In this document: positions 1 to 8,015 of the stretch, piece after piece
Layout of the letters: the number at the start of each line of letters is the position of its first letter
How positions within the stretch are numbered: position 1 is the stretch's first letter
NCBI RefSeq assembly: GCF_900168685.1
Contig: NZ_FVZN01000009.1
Span: 1 to 64,000, forward strand
DNA length: 64,000 nucleotides
Direction of reading: 5' to 3'
DNA from: Solibacillus isronensis
GTDB lineage: Bacteria > Bacillota > Bacilli > Bacillales_A > Planococcaceae
Position numbers and translations under genes: made by a program
The notes under the pieces: generated by a model
Databases searched by the model: none
Seen by the model: only the letters and a program-made list of their open reading frames with translations
What the model was told of the DNA's origin: nothing

Positions 1-93
1 AAGGTGCAAGCACCAATAAAATTTCCGCTCGACTTGCATGTATTAGGCACGCCGCCAGCGTTCGTCCTGAGCCAGGATCAAACTCTCCATAAA
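1..93 (-). rRNA. rrs: 16S ribosomal RNA, 5' end only (truncated by window)
   Basis: The complement reads as the conserved start of bacterial 16S rRNA: the GAGAGTTTGATCCTGGCTC segment, then the universal block ending in ACATGCAAGTCGAGCGG. Only the first 90 or so bases are inside the window; the gene continues off the left edge. It lies next to pdaB-like and kbaA genes, the same place as the rrnI operon in Bacillus subtilis. The 5' boundary near 93 is by analogy with the Bacillus mature end. Confidence 0.97.
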
Positions 94-252
94 AGTAGTT
101 TGAAAGCTCATTTGCTTTGCTAGCGATCCAACTTCGTTAGAAATTGAAATCTATTGTTTGCTTCATTTAAGAAGCTTGTTTCATTAACGTTGCTTGTTCA
201 GTTTTCAAGGTTCATTGTTTCGTTTGTCGCGTCATCTCTTGGCGACCTACTT
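94..252 (-). other. rRNA operon leader
   Basis: This transcribed leader lies between the rrn promoter and the 16S start. It carries a CCTTGAAAACTGAAC motif like those in Bacillus rRNA leaders and spacers, and A/T-rich inverted segments able to pair during processing. No reading frame is evident. Confidence 0.6.
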
Positions 253-282
253 ATAGTATCACCCCCTTGTTATATCCGTCAA
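253..282 (-). promoter_or_regulatory. Sigma-A promoter of the rRNA operon
   Basis: On the minus strand there is a TTGACG -35 (277-282), an 18-base spacer and a TACTAT -10 (253-258) preceded by TG, an extended -10. Its position about 160 bases before 16S fits a P2-type rrn promoter. It overlaps a sigma-E-like promoter on the other strand. Confidence 0.75.
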
Positions 283-298
283 CACTTTTTCATAAGTT
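269..298 (+). promoter_or_regulatory. Sigma-E-like promoter for the pdaB-like gene
   Basis: GTTATATC (269-276), 14 bases, then CATAAGTT (291-298) resembles the Bacillus mother-cell sigma-E consensus (GTCATATT, 13-15 bases, CATAnAnT). It points at the pdaB-like gene starting at 345. pdaB/ybaN of B. subtilis is a sporulation gene, so this is plausible but not proven. Confidence 0.45.
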
Positions 299-344
299 TT
301 TTATATAATCGCGTTTAAAACTAATTGAAAGTGGGTAGTAAAGC

Positions 345-989
345 ATGTACAAAATGTTGGTATCACTGGTTTTATGCTTATTTTTAGTTTTTATTTATTT
401 TGATGATAAAAATAGTATTTCCCCTGTATTTCAATTAACAGAAGCCCCTGCAGTCATCACAAAAGGCCAGTTTGGGCAAAGCTTAATCATTGAGTTAAGT
501 TATTCCCACAAAGGTTTTGAGGACTGGATTACAAATCTTCGTGAACCATATCCGCTTATATTGGCTGATAGTGACTGGTTGTTACGAAGTCCCGAATTGG
601 TAAAGATGCTGAGGGAAAAAAATATTCGTGTCGGATTGCTTGGTTCTAATAGTGATCAATACGAAGATAAGAATCTATTAAAAAAAGAAATCGCAATCTA
701 TGAAAAAACGTTTTACAAAAAACCACTTTGGTTTGCGACCGCCGATTATAAAGTCGATACTTCCATGCAAACTGCTTTGCATGAGCAAGGTATTAATATC
801 GTTGCTCCGACTTATACGTTTCCTATAGAAGAAAGTAAAATTCCTGAAGGTTCATTTGTAAGTATTCCTCTACATCGTGACAAGGAAGTTTCTTTTGAAG
901 GTATTAATGAATTTATAAAAGCGCATAAATTTGTATCTATTGAACAAAATATATTTGGCTATGAAATTTCTACGAAGCGTTATCCTTAA
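345..989 (+). CDS. PdaB-position protein with degenerate NodB (polysaccharide deacetylase) fold
   Basis: This 214-residue protein has an N-terminal hydrophobic segment (residues 3-19) that looks like a signal anchor. It occupies the pdaB (ybaN) position between the rRNA operon and kbaA. The layout of the rest resembles a shortened NodB deacetylase: a segment with LREKNIRVGLLG, then KKPLWFATADYK where the family has its Arg-Pro-Pro-Phe-Gly motif, then LHEQGINIVAPT. The Asp-Asp of motif 1 and the His-x3-His metal motif are not visible, so catalysis as a metal deacetylase looks unlikely. Family members are usually about 250 residues. Assignment rests on position and weak resemblance; the role is unknown, perhaps sporulation-linked given the upstream sigma-E-like promoter. 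The Shine-Dalgarno is weak, and a second ATG at 354 is possible. Confidence 0.6.
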   Translation: MYKMLVSLVLCLFLVFIYFDDKNSISPVFQLTEAPAVITKGQFGQSLIIELSYSHKGFEDWITNLREPYPLILADSDWLLRSPELVKMLREKNIRVGLLGSNSDQYEDKNLLKKEIAIYEKTFYKKPLWFATADYKVDTSMQTALHEQGINIVAPTYTFPIEESKIPEGSFVSIPLHRDKEVSFEGINEFIKAHKFVSIEQNIFGYEISTKRYP

Positions 990-1013
990 GTTTGAGGAAT
1001 CTACTATATAACT

Positions 1014-1061
1014 AAAAAAGGGCTGACACGAAATTTTTCAATTCTGTGATCGCCCTTTTTT
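1014..1061. terminator. Bidirectional terminator between pdaB-like gene and kbaA
   Basis: The outer stem AAAAAAGGGC (1014-1023) pairs with GCCCTTTTTT (1052-1061), giving a T-run in both directions. It separates two convergent genes and abuts the kbaA stop codon. Confidence 0.75.
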
Positions 1062-1741
1062 TATGCTTTTACAGTTTTAGTTGTTTCTTTTCGTGCTTTG
1101 CGACGCTCTTCCAATCGTTTTCGATCTTCTTCTGATTGTGCATTGTATTTTGGCAGCATTAAAATTTGGTATGCATTAACGGCTACTAATGGGAATAATA
1201 ATAGTGCAACATATACATCAATATTATCTTGTCTTCCCATTAAAGCAATAATCCATTCCAAAGATGTAATAACAATCATGAAAAACAATGTTGAAATCAA
1301 CACATGCGGTTTTTGCGTCATTTTGATTTTTTTAATTGCTGTCCATATAGCAACACCGACTAGCACTGCAAGCAAGAAGCCATAAAATATCCAGTCTCCA
1401 GCCGCATTTGCTCCTGGTGCAAAACGGAAAACAATAATATCCACTAAGACGATAATTATTAATAATATTTGAATCCAATTCCAAAGTGTTAACGTTCTAA
1501 ATATATTGACCCCGACTTGATGTAGTGTTAAATAAGCGAAAAAGCCTGCTTGTGCCATTACACTCATCGTCATCCCTAATACGATATTCCAAACTACCGC
1601 AGCAAGAAATTCTGAGATTTCCCCATTCGCTAAGTATGGCTGGTAAAAGTCCCAACGAATAATTAACGAGGCAACTGCATTAACTAAACCACCGATTACC
1701 AATGCCCAAAAAGCAAATTTCACCCAGTTCCGTATCGTCAC
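1061..1741 (-). CDS. kbaA: KinB-signalling pathway activation protein KbaA
   Basis: This polytopic membrane protein of 226 residues belongs to the KbaA family, which is needed for KinB histidine-kinase activity at the start of sporulation in B. subtilis. Several hydrophobic helices are visible, starting with WVKFAFWALVIGGLVNAV and continuing through most of the chain to a charged C-terminal tail rich in Lys, Arg and Glu. The frame is open upstream to 1924, but that would run into gerD on the other strand. The GTG at 1741 is preferred because a GGGGGA Shine-Dalgarno sits 8 bases before it and the protein then begins at the first membrane helix. The order salA-gerD-kbaA-pdaB with alternating strands matches B. 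subtilis. Confidence 0.85.
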   Translation of the reverse strand: MTIRNWVKFAFWALVIGGLVNAVASLIIRWDFYQPYLANGEISEFLAAVVWNIVLGMTMSVMAQAGFFAYLTLHQVGVNIFRTLTLWNWIQILLIIIVLVDIIVFRFAPGANAAGDWIFYGFLLAVLVGVAIWTAIKKIKMTQKPHVLISTLFFMIVITSLEWIIALMGRQDNIDVYVALLLFPLVAVNAYQILMLPKYNAQSEEDRKRLEERRKARKETTKTVKA

Positions 1742-1889
1742 GAACAAATTCCCCCATTTTTTAATATATCTTGTATATTTTATCAATTCGATGTCAAAAA
1801 AGCGACCTCTCTTAAAAGATGTTACATATAATTTGTAAAATTGTGAACAATAAGCGAAAGCGCATAAATGAAGAAAGGTCGTGATAAAA

Positions 1890-2498
1890 GTGAAACGATT
1901 AATCATACTAGCCTTTTCCCTCATTCTCCTTGCCGGTTGTAATGATGCTAAATCGACGACAATGTCCTATGATGAAGTAAAGAAAATTATGGTCGATGCC
2001 ATTCAAACAGAGGATGGGAAAAAAGCAATTCGCCAAATGTTTGAAGATAAGGATTTCCGGGAGTTGCTTATTTTAAATACTGAAGAAGTTAAGAAAGCGA
2101 CCGAGGAGACAATGTTGTCAAAAGAGGCAATGGATTTTTGGATTAAAACATTTGAAGACCCGAAATTCAAAGAAACATTTGCTAAAAGTATGCAGGATCA
2201 GCAGGAAGATTTAATGAAAAACTTACTGAACGACGCCAGCTACCAAGAATCTTTAACGTCTTTCTTCGGCCAGCCGGATATGCAAAAACAGCTTGAAAGC
2301 ATAATGAAAGGTGCCGTCATGCGAAAAGAGCTGGAAAAAATCGTAATGGAAACAATCGAAAATCCGCTTATGCAGACAAAATGGCAGGAGCTGATTAAGA
2401 AGAGCGGTGAAGCTTCATCCGAATCTGGTTCTGGTTCTGGATCTGAATCCGGTTCAGGGAAGGATAGCGGCGGCGGTAAAGGCAGCGGTGGAGGATAA
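1890..2498 (+). CDS. gerD: Spore germination lipoprotein GerD
   Basis: This lipoprotein has a short signal peptide and a lipobox (ILLAGC, with Cys about residue 17 from the chosen start). GerD forms a scaffold in the inner spore membrane where germinant receptors cluster into germinosomes. The central region is helical and charged (AMDFWIKTFEDPKFK and similar), as in the family. The last 35 residues are a low-complexity Ser/Gly/Glu tail. The frame opens with a GTG at 1881, but the AGAAAGG Shine-Dalgarno is only 2 bases from it; the GTG at 1890 has 11 bases of spacing and gives a normal Lys-Arg-hydrophobic signal peptide. It is transcribed against its neighbours kbaA and salA, as in Bacillus. 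Confidence 0.92.
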   Translation: MKRLIILAFSLILLAGCNDAKSTTMSYDEVKKIMVDAIQTEDGKKAIRQMFEDKDFRELLILNTEEVKKATEETMLSKEAMDFWIKTFEDPKFKETFAKSMQDQQEDLMKNLLNDASYQESLTSFFGQPDMQKQLESIMKGAVMRKELEKIVMETIENPLMQTKWQELIKKSGEASSESGSGSGSESGSGKDSGGGKGSGGG

Positions 2499-2502
2499 AA
2501 AA

Positions 2503-2540
2503 AGAACCAGTCGTCTCATTGGGACAACTGGTTGTTTTTT
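2503..2540. terminator. Terminator between gerD and salA
   Basis: AACCAGTCGTC (from 2505) pairs with GACAACTGGTT (ending 2533), followed by a T-run at 2535-2540. A run of A on the other side makes it usable by salA as well. Confidence 0.85.
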
Positions 2541-2541
2541 G

Positions 2542-3606
2542 TTATTTATTTAACTCTGAAATAATTTCTTCAGCGATTTGCAGATAGATTTTACCTGTCG
2601 GGTGGTTTTCTGCATAGACAGATGGTGCGAAGTCTTCTTCTGTCCAATCTGGTTGTCCTAACGGAATTTGACCAAGTAATTTTGTGCGCAATTCATCAGC
2701 CAGCTTCGGACCGCCACCTTGACCAAATACGAACTCTTTTTCCCCTGATTTGCTTTCATACCAAGCCATATTCTCAATAACACCAAGGATCTCATGATTG
2801 GTTTGTAATGCCATCGCACCAGCACGGGCTGCTACGAAAGCGGCTGTCGGGTGAGGTGTTGTCACAACAATCTCTTTTGAAGACGGCAGCATTTGGTGAA
2901 TATCCAGTGCTACGTCTCCTGTTCCTGGTGGTAAATCCAATAGTAAGTAGTCTAAATCGCCCCACTCTACATCGCGGAAGAACTGGTCCAATACTTTCCC
3001 AAGCATAGGTCCGCGCCATACGATAGGTGCATTGTTTTCAACGAAGAATCCCATAGAGATAACTTTTACACCAAGGCGTTCCACCGGATAAATACGGTCA
3101 TCTTTTACGACCGGCATTTCTGTTACGCCCATCATGTCCGGTACAGAGAAACCATAAATATCAGCATCGATTAAACCGACTTTTTTGCCTAGGCGTGCTA
3201 GTGCAACTGCCATATTTACAGATACCGTTGATTTCCCTACCCCGCCTTTACCTGATGCAATTGAAATAAATTGTACGCTTGATAAAGGTGATAAAATATC
3301 TTGTGCTTCTGCTTCCGTCGCTTGTCCACGGAATGATTGCAGTACTTCTGCCGGTAATTCTTCAAAACGAATTCCAACTGAAGCCGCGCCATTTTCTTTT
3401 AGCACTTCGACAATTTTCATTTGAAGCGTCATTTGTTCAGGCGTATTAGTTTTTGCAATTGCAATACGAACACTCACATGCGCTTTTTCTGCTTTAATCG
3501 AAACGTTTGTTACACCTTTAGTTTCTGCTAGTGATTTATGTAAAAACGGATCTTGTAGTTTTCCTAATAGTTCTCGGACTTGTTCCTCATTTAACATATC
3601 AAACAC
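2542..3606 (-). CDS. salA: SalA/Mrp-family P-loop ATPase
   Basis: This 354-residue Mrp/NBP35-type protein has an N-terminal MIP18 (DUF59) domain (about residues 1-85) and a ParA-like ATPase domain with a deviant Walker A, GKGGVGKS (119-126). A switch-like DADIYG motif and LLLDLPPGTGD follow. Relatives carry Fe-S clusters; B. subtilis SalA (YbaL) represses scoC and so affects protease production. The C-terminal CxxC of Fe-S-loading Mrp proteins is not seen here, in line with the SalA branch. It lies downstream of cwlD in the same direction with a 64-base gap, the conserved Bacillus order. Confidence 0.93.
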   Translation of the reverse strand: MFDMLNEEQVRELLGKLQDPFLHKSLAETKGVTNVSIKAEKAHVSVRIAIAKTNTPEQMTLQMKIVEVLKENGAASVGIRFEELPAEVLQSFRGQATEAEAQDILSPLSSVQFISIASGKGGVGKSTVSVNMAVALARLGKKVGLIDADIYGFSVPDMMGVTEMPVVKDDRIYPVERLGVKVISMGFFVENNAPIVWRGPMLGKVLDQFFRDVEWGDLDYLLLDLPPGTGDVALDIHQMLPSSKEIVVTTPHPTAAFVAARAGAMALQTNHEILGVIENMAWYESKSGEKEFVFGQGGGPKLADELRTKLLGQIPLGQPDWTEEDFAPSVYAENHPTGKIYLQIAEEIISELNK

Positions 3607-3670
3607 TCCCCTGAATGAAATTACAATTGTTAGTATATCATAATCGATTCGTATTGTTATTACATGTTGC

Positions 3671-4393
3671 CTACTCGTATTTTACGTGAATATAATTTTC
3701 AATGCCGCGCGCAATCGCAAATGCCATTTTTTCCTGATAGCTGTCATTTGCCAGTAAATCACGCTCTTCCTCATTGCTTAAAAAACCTGTTTCTACTAAT
3801 ACAGCCGGTTTTTCAACTTTCTTTAATAAATAAACATTTTTAATCGCCAGTGCTTCGCGTTCCGTATTTTCCATCGTCTCTCGAATTGATTGCTGAACAG
3901 CCTGTGCGAGTGCCGCACTTTTCTCATTTCCAGTCTGATGGTAAAACACTTGCGCCCCTCTCCACTTGCTATTTGGGATTGCATTTGCATGAATCGTAAT
4001 GAATAGATCCGGTTCATGTGAATCTACTAACGTTTCACGTAAAAAAATGTCCTGTTTTTTACGCTCACGAAGTGTTGGAAATGTCTCACTTGGTGCATGT
4101 TCACTTAATACATCCCCATCTGTTGAACGTGTTAATACTACTTCTGCCCCTAAACGTGTCAATTGACGAGCTACTTTTTTTGTAATTGCCAGTGTCACAT
4201 CTTTTTCGATTACCTCTCCATTTGAAGCACCACCATCAACCCCTCCATGACCAGCATCTAATACAATTTTTACCCCACCTAATGGCTCGGGTAAAAAAAA
4301 TCGCCGGTCGGATGCGTTCGTTTCATATACAACGACAAGCATCGAACAAAAAATTACGAATATGAGTGCAAGCCAACGTCTCAAAAAAAACAC
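3671..4393 (-). CDS. cwlD: Spore cortex N-acetylmuramoyl-L-alanine amidase CwlD
   Basis: This 240-residue zinc amidase of the Amidase_3 family has an N-terminal membrane anchor (residues 8-23). Visible zinc and catalytic residues are His49 in DAGHGG, Glu63 in VIEKDV, a later His in ITIHANA and the Glu of LVETGF. CwlD trims stem peptides so that muramic-delta-lactam can form in the spore cortex, a mark needed by germination lytic enzymes. The GTG at 4391-4393 lies at the base of a terminator hairpin, with its AAAAAGGA Shine-Dalgarno only 2 bases away; a TTG at 4382-4384 has better spacing (about 11 bases), so the exact start is unsure. A sigma-E-like promoter sits directly upstream. Confidence 0.94.
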   Translation of the reverse strand: MFFLRRWLALIFVIFCSMLVVVYETNASDRRFFLPEPLGGVKIVLDAGHGGVDGGASNGEVIEKDVTLAITKKVARQLTRLGAEVVLTRSTDGDVLSEHAPSETFPTLRERKKQDIFLRETLVDSHEPDLFITIHANAIPNSKWRGAQVFYHQTGNEKSAALAQAVQQSIRETMENTEREALAIKNVYLLKKVEKPAVLVETGFLSNEEERDLLANDSYQEKMAFAIARGIENYIHVKYE

Positions 4394-4426
4394 CGTCCTT
4401 TTTGCCTACTATACGCAAAAGGACGG
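4383..4426 (-). terminator. Terminator of the ABC exporter operon, overlapping the cwlD start
   Basis: On the minus strand CCGTCCTTTTGC pairs with GCAAAAAGGACGG around a loop (4393-4426) and is followed by TG and eight Ts. The 3' arm contains the cwlD ribosome-binding site, and the T-run lies inside the first cwlD codons. Confidence 0.85.
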
Positions 4427-4437
4427 TGGAATATTCA
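4408..4437 (-). promoter_or_regulatory. Sigma-E-like promoter of cwlD
   Basis: The minus strand reads TGAATATT (4430-4437), 14 bases, CGTATAGT (4408-4415), close to the sigma-E consensus with the favoured spacing. The predicted RNA start near 4401 lies after the left arm and loop of the terminator hairpin. cwlD is a known sporulation gene in B. subtilis. Confidence 0.6.
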
Positions 4438-4442
4438 CCTTA

Positions 4443-6251
4443 TCATTGAGACAAAAGCTGACGCTGTAATGTTGCATAAAAACCTTGTTCATCCATTAAA
4501 GAATCATGATTTCCTTGTTCTAAAATCCGGCCATCTTTAATGACAAGGATCTGGTCTGCATTTTCAATCGTTTTAAGACGGTGTGCAATGACAAAGCTCG
4601 TACGCCCTTCCATCAAATTGTTCAAACCTTTTTGAATATGCACTTCTGTCATCGTATCAACACTTGAAGTTGCTTCATCTAAAATTAAGATGTCCGGGTC
4701 TTCTAGAATGGCACGGGCAATCGCTATAAGCTGACGCTGCCCCTGACTTAAATTTAAGCCCCCGCTTGTCAGCACAGTATCGTACTGTTCAGGCAAATAC
4801 TTGATAAAATTATGTGCATATGCAATTTTTGCCGCTTGTTCAACTTCATCATCCGTTGCATGGAGCTTACCAAAACGGATATTCTCTCGTACTGTTCCTG
4901 AAAACAAGTACGTATCCTGCAGTACGACTCCGACATGATCACGCACATTCGTCATCTTGTAATGTTCAATTGGTTCGCCGTCCAATAAGATTCTGCCACC
5001 TGTCGCATCATAAAATCGGGTTAACAGCTGAATGATTGTCGTCTTCCCTGAACCAGTCGGACCAACTATAGCAATTGTCTCACCTGCTTTTGCTTCAAAA
5101 TCAATTCCGTGTAATACAGTCTTGCCCGTTTCATAGGCAAACTGAACGTTTTCGAATTTTACATCACCACTATACTGTTCTTTCGCTGTTGCATTTTCAA
5201 TATCCGCTACTTCTTTTGCTTCATCCAATATTTCAAAAACACGTTCGGAACCCGCAACGGCGGATTGGAACGTATTGAGCAAGTTCGACAGCTGATTGAT
5301 TGGTCGGAAAAACTGGCGGGTATACGTAACAAATGATGCGATTACTCCGATTGTAAGTCCGCTTGTTACAGCCATGATTGCACCAACACCTATTACAAGA
5401 CTTAAACCCAAGTTGTTCATAAAATTATTGATTGGACCCATGAATCCAGAAATAATATCGGCTCGCATTGCTGAACCGCGCAATCGCTCATTGGCTTCTT
5501 TAAACTCCGCGAGTGTTGATTTTTCCTGACCGAAAAGCGTAATAATATCCGCGTTCGAAATGGTTTCTTCAATATAACCATTCAAATTGCCCAAATCCCG
5601 TTGACGTGCCTTGTAGTTCACGCTGCTTCGTTTAATGATCTGCTTTGTCGCAAAAACGATGAGCGGAATAATGATGAGCGTTACTAGCGCTAATCGCCAA
5701 TCTAAATAAAAGAGTGCAAAGGCTGTTCCGACAATCGTTAAAAAACTCGAAACAATTTGTATGACACTTTGTGACAAAGCCGCATTTAAATTTTCGATAT
5801 CATTTGTCATTCTGCTCATTAAATCGCCCTGCTGTCTTTTATCGTAAAACGCGAGCGGCAATGACTGGTACTGCTCAAACAGCTGTTGTCGCAACCGGCG
5901 AATCGTCTTCTGTGAAACACGAATCATGACAAAGGTTTGAAGCCAAGTAAGTAACGACGACGCAATATAGACACCGGCTAAAATAAGTGCCATCCGAATC
6001 GCTCCTGGAACATCGAGCTTCACAATATAATCATCGATTGTTTTCCCGATTAAAAATGGGCCGACTAAGCTTAATAATGTACTAATAATAACGAAAATGA
6101 CAACACTGATCAGTTCTACCTTTTGTATGCGTAAATAACTCCAAATACGAAGCAATGTTTCTTTTTGATTTTTTGGCTTCACAACCGGACCTGTAAAGCG
6201 CCCACCTGGATGCCTCATTGGTACAGGCGGTTCCCCTTGTTGTTTATTCAC
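4443..6251 (-). CDS. ABC exporter half-transporter, consensus-ATPase subunit (BmrD/YheH-like)
   Basis: This 602-residue half-transporter has an N-terminal six-helix exporter domain and a C-terminal nucleotide-binding domain. Walker A is GPTGSGKTT, Walker B is ILILDEATSSVD with the catalytic Glu present, and the switch His is in VIAHRL. The signature loop is LSQGQ rather than LSGGQ. Paired with the neighbouring subunit, which lacks the catalytic Glu and switch His, this makes one canonical and one degenerate ATP site, the arrangement of heterodimeric multidrug exporters such as BmrCD, LmrCD and TM287/288. The start overlaps the end of the partner gene by 8 bases, so the two are translationally coupled. 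The substrate cannot be told from sequence. Confidence 0.9.
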   Translation of the reverse strand: MNKQQGEPPVPMRHPGGRFTGPVVKPKNQKETLLRIWSYLRIQKVELISVVIFVIISTLLSLVGPFLIGKTIDDYIVKLDVPGAIRMALILAGVYIASSLLTWLQTFVMIRVSQKTIRRLRQQLFEQYQSLPLAFYDKRQQGDLMSRMTNDIENLNAALSQSVIQIVSSFLTIVGTAFALFYLDWRLALVTLIIIPLIVFATKQIIKRSSVNYKARQRDLGNLNGYIEETISNADIITLFGQEKSTLAEFKEANERLRGSAMRADIISGFMGPINNFMNNLGLSLVIGVGAIMAVTSGLTIGVIASFVTYTRQFFRPINQLSNLLNTFQSAVAGSERVFEILDEAKEVADIENATAKEQYSGDVKFENVQFAYETGKTVLHGIDFEAKAGETIAIVGPTGSGKTTIIQLLTRFYDATGGRILLDGEPIEHYKMTNVRDHVGVVLQDTYLFSGTVRENIRFGKLHATDDEVEQAAKIAYAHNFIKYLPEQYDTVLTSGGLNLSQGQRQLIAIARAILEDPDILILDEATSSVDTMTEVHIQKGLNNLMEGRTSFVIAHRLKTIENADQILVIKDGRILEQGNHDSLMDEQGFYATLQRQLLSQ

Positions 6252-7983
6252 TTAAGGTCACCCCTTTTTCTGCCTGTGTTCTTGCCATCTCTTGATACAA
6301 TGGGCTTTCCTGCAATAATTGCTCATGTGTTCCCCCTGCGGCAATTTTCCCGTCATCCATTACGAGTATTTGATCGGCATGACGAATGGAGGAAATTTTA
6401 GACGAGACAATGACTTTTGTGGCATCACTAAATTCTTCCTCAATCGCCCGTTGAATCGTTTTTTCAGAAATACTGTCAACCGCACTTGTCACATCATCCA
6501 AAATTAAAATACTCGGTTTCCGGATAAAGGATCTCGCCATTGCCAAACGCTGCTTTTGCCCACCTGACAAGTTTGTTGCCCCTTGTGTGAGCAAGTGTTC
6601 TGTCCCTGCATCCAGTTTATCGACAAACTCCTTCGCATTTGCTGATTGCAATGCCTGCAAAATTTCCTCTGCCGTTGCATCGGATTTGCCGTAGCGTAAG
6701 TTGCCGGCAATCGTTTTCGAGAACAATGTGGCTTTTTGCGGCGAAAAACCGAGCGACTGGCGTAAATGTTCCAATGAATAGTTCCCGATGGGTATCCCGT
6801 CAATTTTTACGATACCACTGTCAGGATCAAACAAGCGCGGAATCATTTTAACCAATGTCGATTTCCCGCTACCTGTCATTCCGATAATGCCGAGCGTTTC
6901 TCCCGCATTCACGTGGAAGCTAATGTTCTTCAATACCGATTCTGTTTCTTTTAAATAAGAAAAGCTTACATTTTCGAAACTTATACTTCCTTGAATTTCT
7001 TTCGTCTCTGGTTCTGAAGGACTCGCTAGGTCTGTTTTCTCTTCCAGCACTTCTACGATTCGCCCTGCGCTTGGTATCGCACGTGCCAGCTGTACAAGTA
7101 CCATTGAAGAACTCATCAGCCCCTGCATGACCATCATTAAATAGTTGATAAAGGCTAGAATAACCCCCACTTGTAAAGTATTGTTATCTACTTTGATGGC
7201 ACCCATCCAAAGTGCTGCTACAATACCTAAGTTCACGACAAACATCGTAAGTGGTGCAAGTACGCCTATAATTTGATCGGCTGCCATACTGCGCTTCATC
7301 AGCTGTGTGTTCACACCGGTAAACTGCTCAATTTGATGATTTTTCCGGTTGTAAGCCTTGATGACCCGAATACCTGCCAAGTTTTCCTGGACTTTCGTAT
7401 TTACAACATCGACCACCTTTTGCACTTTATGAAAAAGCCTGCCGGATAGTGCCGTAAAATAGTACATGCAAAATGCCAAAATCGGCACAACGACCAACAA
7501 AATCGGAAATAACTCGCGCGCTGTAATAAAGACAATGACAATGGCCCCGATAAACATCATCGGTCCACGGACAAATATTTTTAATAACATCGTCAGTGCA
7601 CGCTGAAGCATTTCCATATCACTTGTTAAATTCGTAACAAGCTTTCCTAGCGTAAATTTATCTTTACTGCTATTTGAAAAGTACGTAATCGTTTCATATA
7701 AATCCTGACGGAGATCGGTTGAGAAGTTAACGGCCGTCCGCGATGCGTAAATCGAACACCCTACCCCGCCGATTAAGCCGATTACGGATGTCGCTATCAT
7801 TAAGCCAAACATTTTCACAATATATGACGTATCATTTTGAGCAATCCCCTCATCGATAATGTGCTGTAATATTGTAGGCTGCAGTAAATCCATGCTTACC
7901 TCAATTACCATCATTACGGGAGCGATGATCGCAAATAGTATATATGGCTTAATATATTCTGAGAGTTTCCATACTGCCTGCAT
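6244..7983 (-). CDS. ABC exporter half-transporter, degenerate-site subunit (BmrC/YheI-like)
   Basis: This 579-residue partner of the downstream half-transporter has six transmembrane segments followed by a nucleotide-binding domain with Walker A GMTGSGKST and an intact LSGGQ signature. Walker B ends ILILDDVTSAVD, so Asp replaces the catalytic Glu, and the switch position reads VSSKIS with Ser in place of His. These substitutions mark the non-hydrolysing half of asymmetric exporters. It is the second gene of a three-gene operon: a small basic protein, this subunit, then the catalytic subunit. A palindrome upstream of the operon suggests repressor control. Confidence 0.9.
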   Translation of the reverse strand: MQAVWKLSEYIKPYILFAIIAPVMMVIEVSMDLLQPTILQHIIDEGIAQNDTSYIVKMFGLMIATSVIGLIGGVGCSIYASRTAVNFSTDLRQDLYETITYFSNSSKDKFTLGKLVTNLTSDMEMLQRALTMLLKIFVRGPMMFIGAIVIVFITARELFPILLVVVPILAFCMYYFTALSGRLFHKVQKVVDVVNTKVQENLAGIRVIKAYNRKNHQIEQFTGVNTQLMKRSMAADQIIGVLAPLTMFVVNLGIVAALWMGAIKVDNNTLQVGVILAFINYLMMVMQGLMSSSMVLVQLARAIPSAGRIVEVLEEKTDLASPSEPETKEIQGSISFENVSFSYLKETESVLKNISFHVNAGETLGIIGMTGSGKSTLVKMIPRLFDPDSGIVKIDGIPIGNYSLEHLRQSLGFSPQKATLFSKTIAGNLRYGKSDATAEEILQALQSANAKEFVDKLDAGTEHLLTQGATNLSGGQKQRLAMARSFIRKPSILILDDVTSAVDSISEKTIQRAIEEEFSDATKVIVSSKISSIRHADQILVMDDGKIAAGGTHEQLLQESPLYQEMARTQAEKGVTLSE

Positions 7984-8015
7984 TAAACAAGTTCACTTCC
8001 TTATGTTGTGAAAAA

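Noticed and set aside
1742-1924. Longer KbaA N-terminus
   Set aside because: It would overlap gerD and its ribosome-binding site; the GTG at 1741 has a good Shine-Dalgarno and begins at the first membrane helix.
2420-2495. Short repeats in gerD as a CRISPR-like or satellite array
   Set aside because: The repeats are irregular Ser/Gly codons in frame within an expressed gene, with no spacers.
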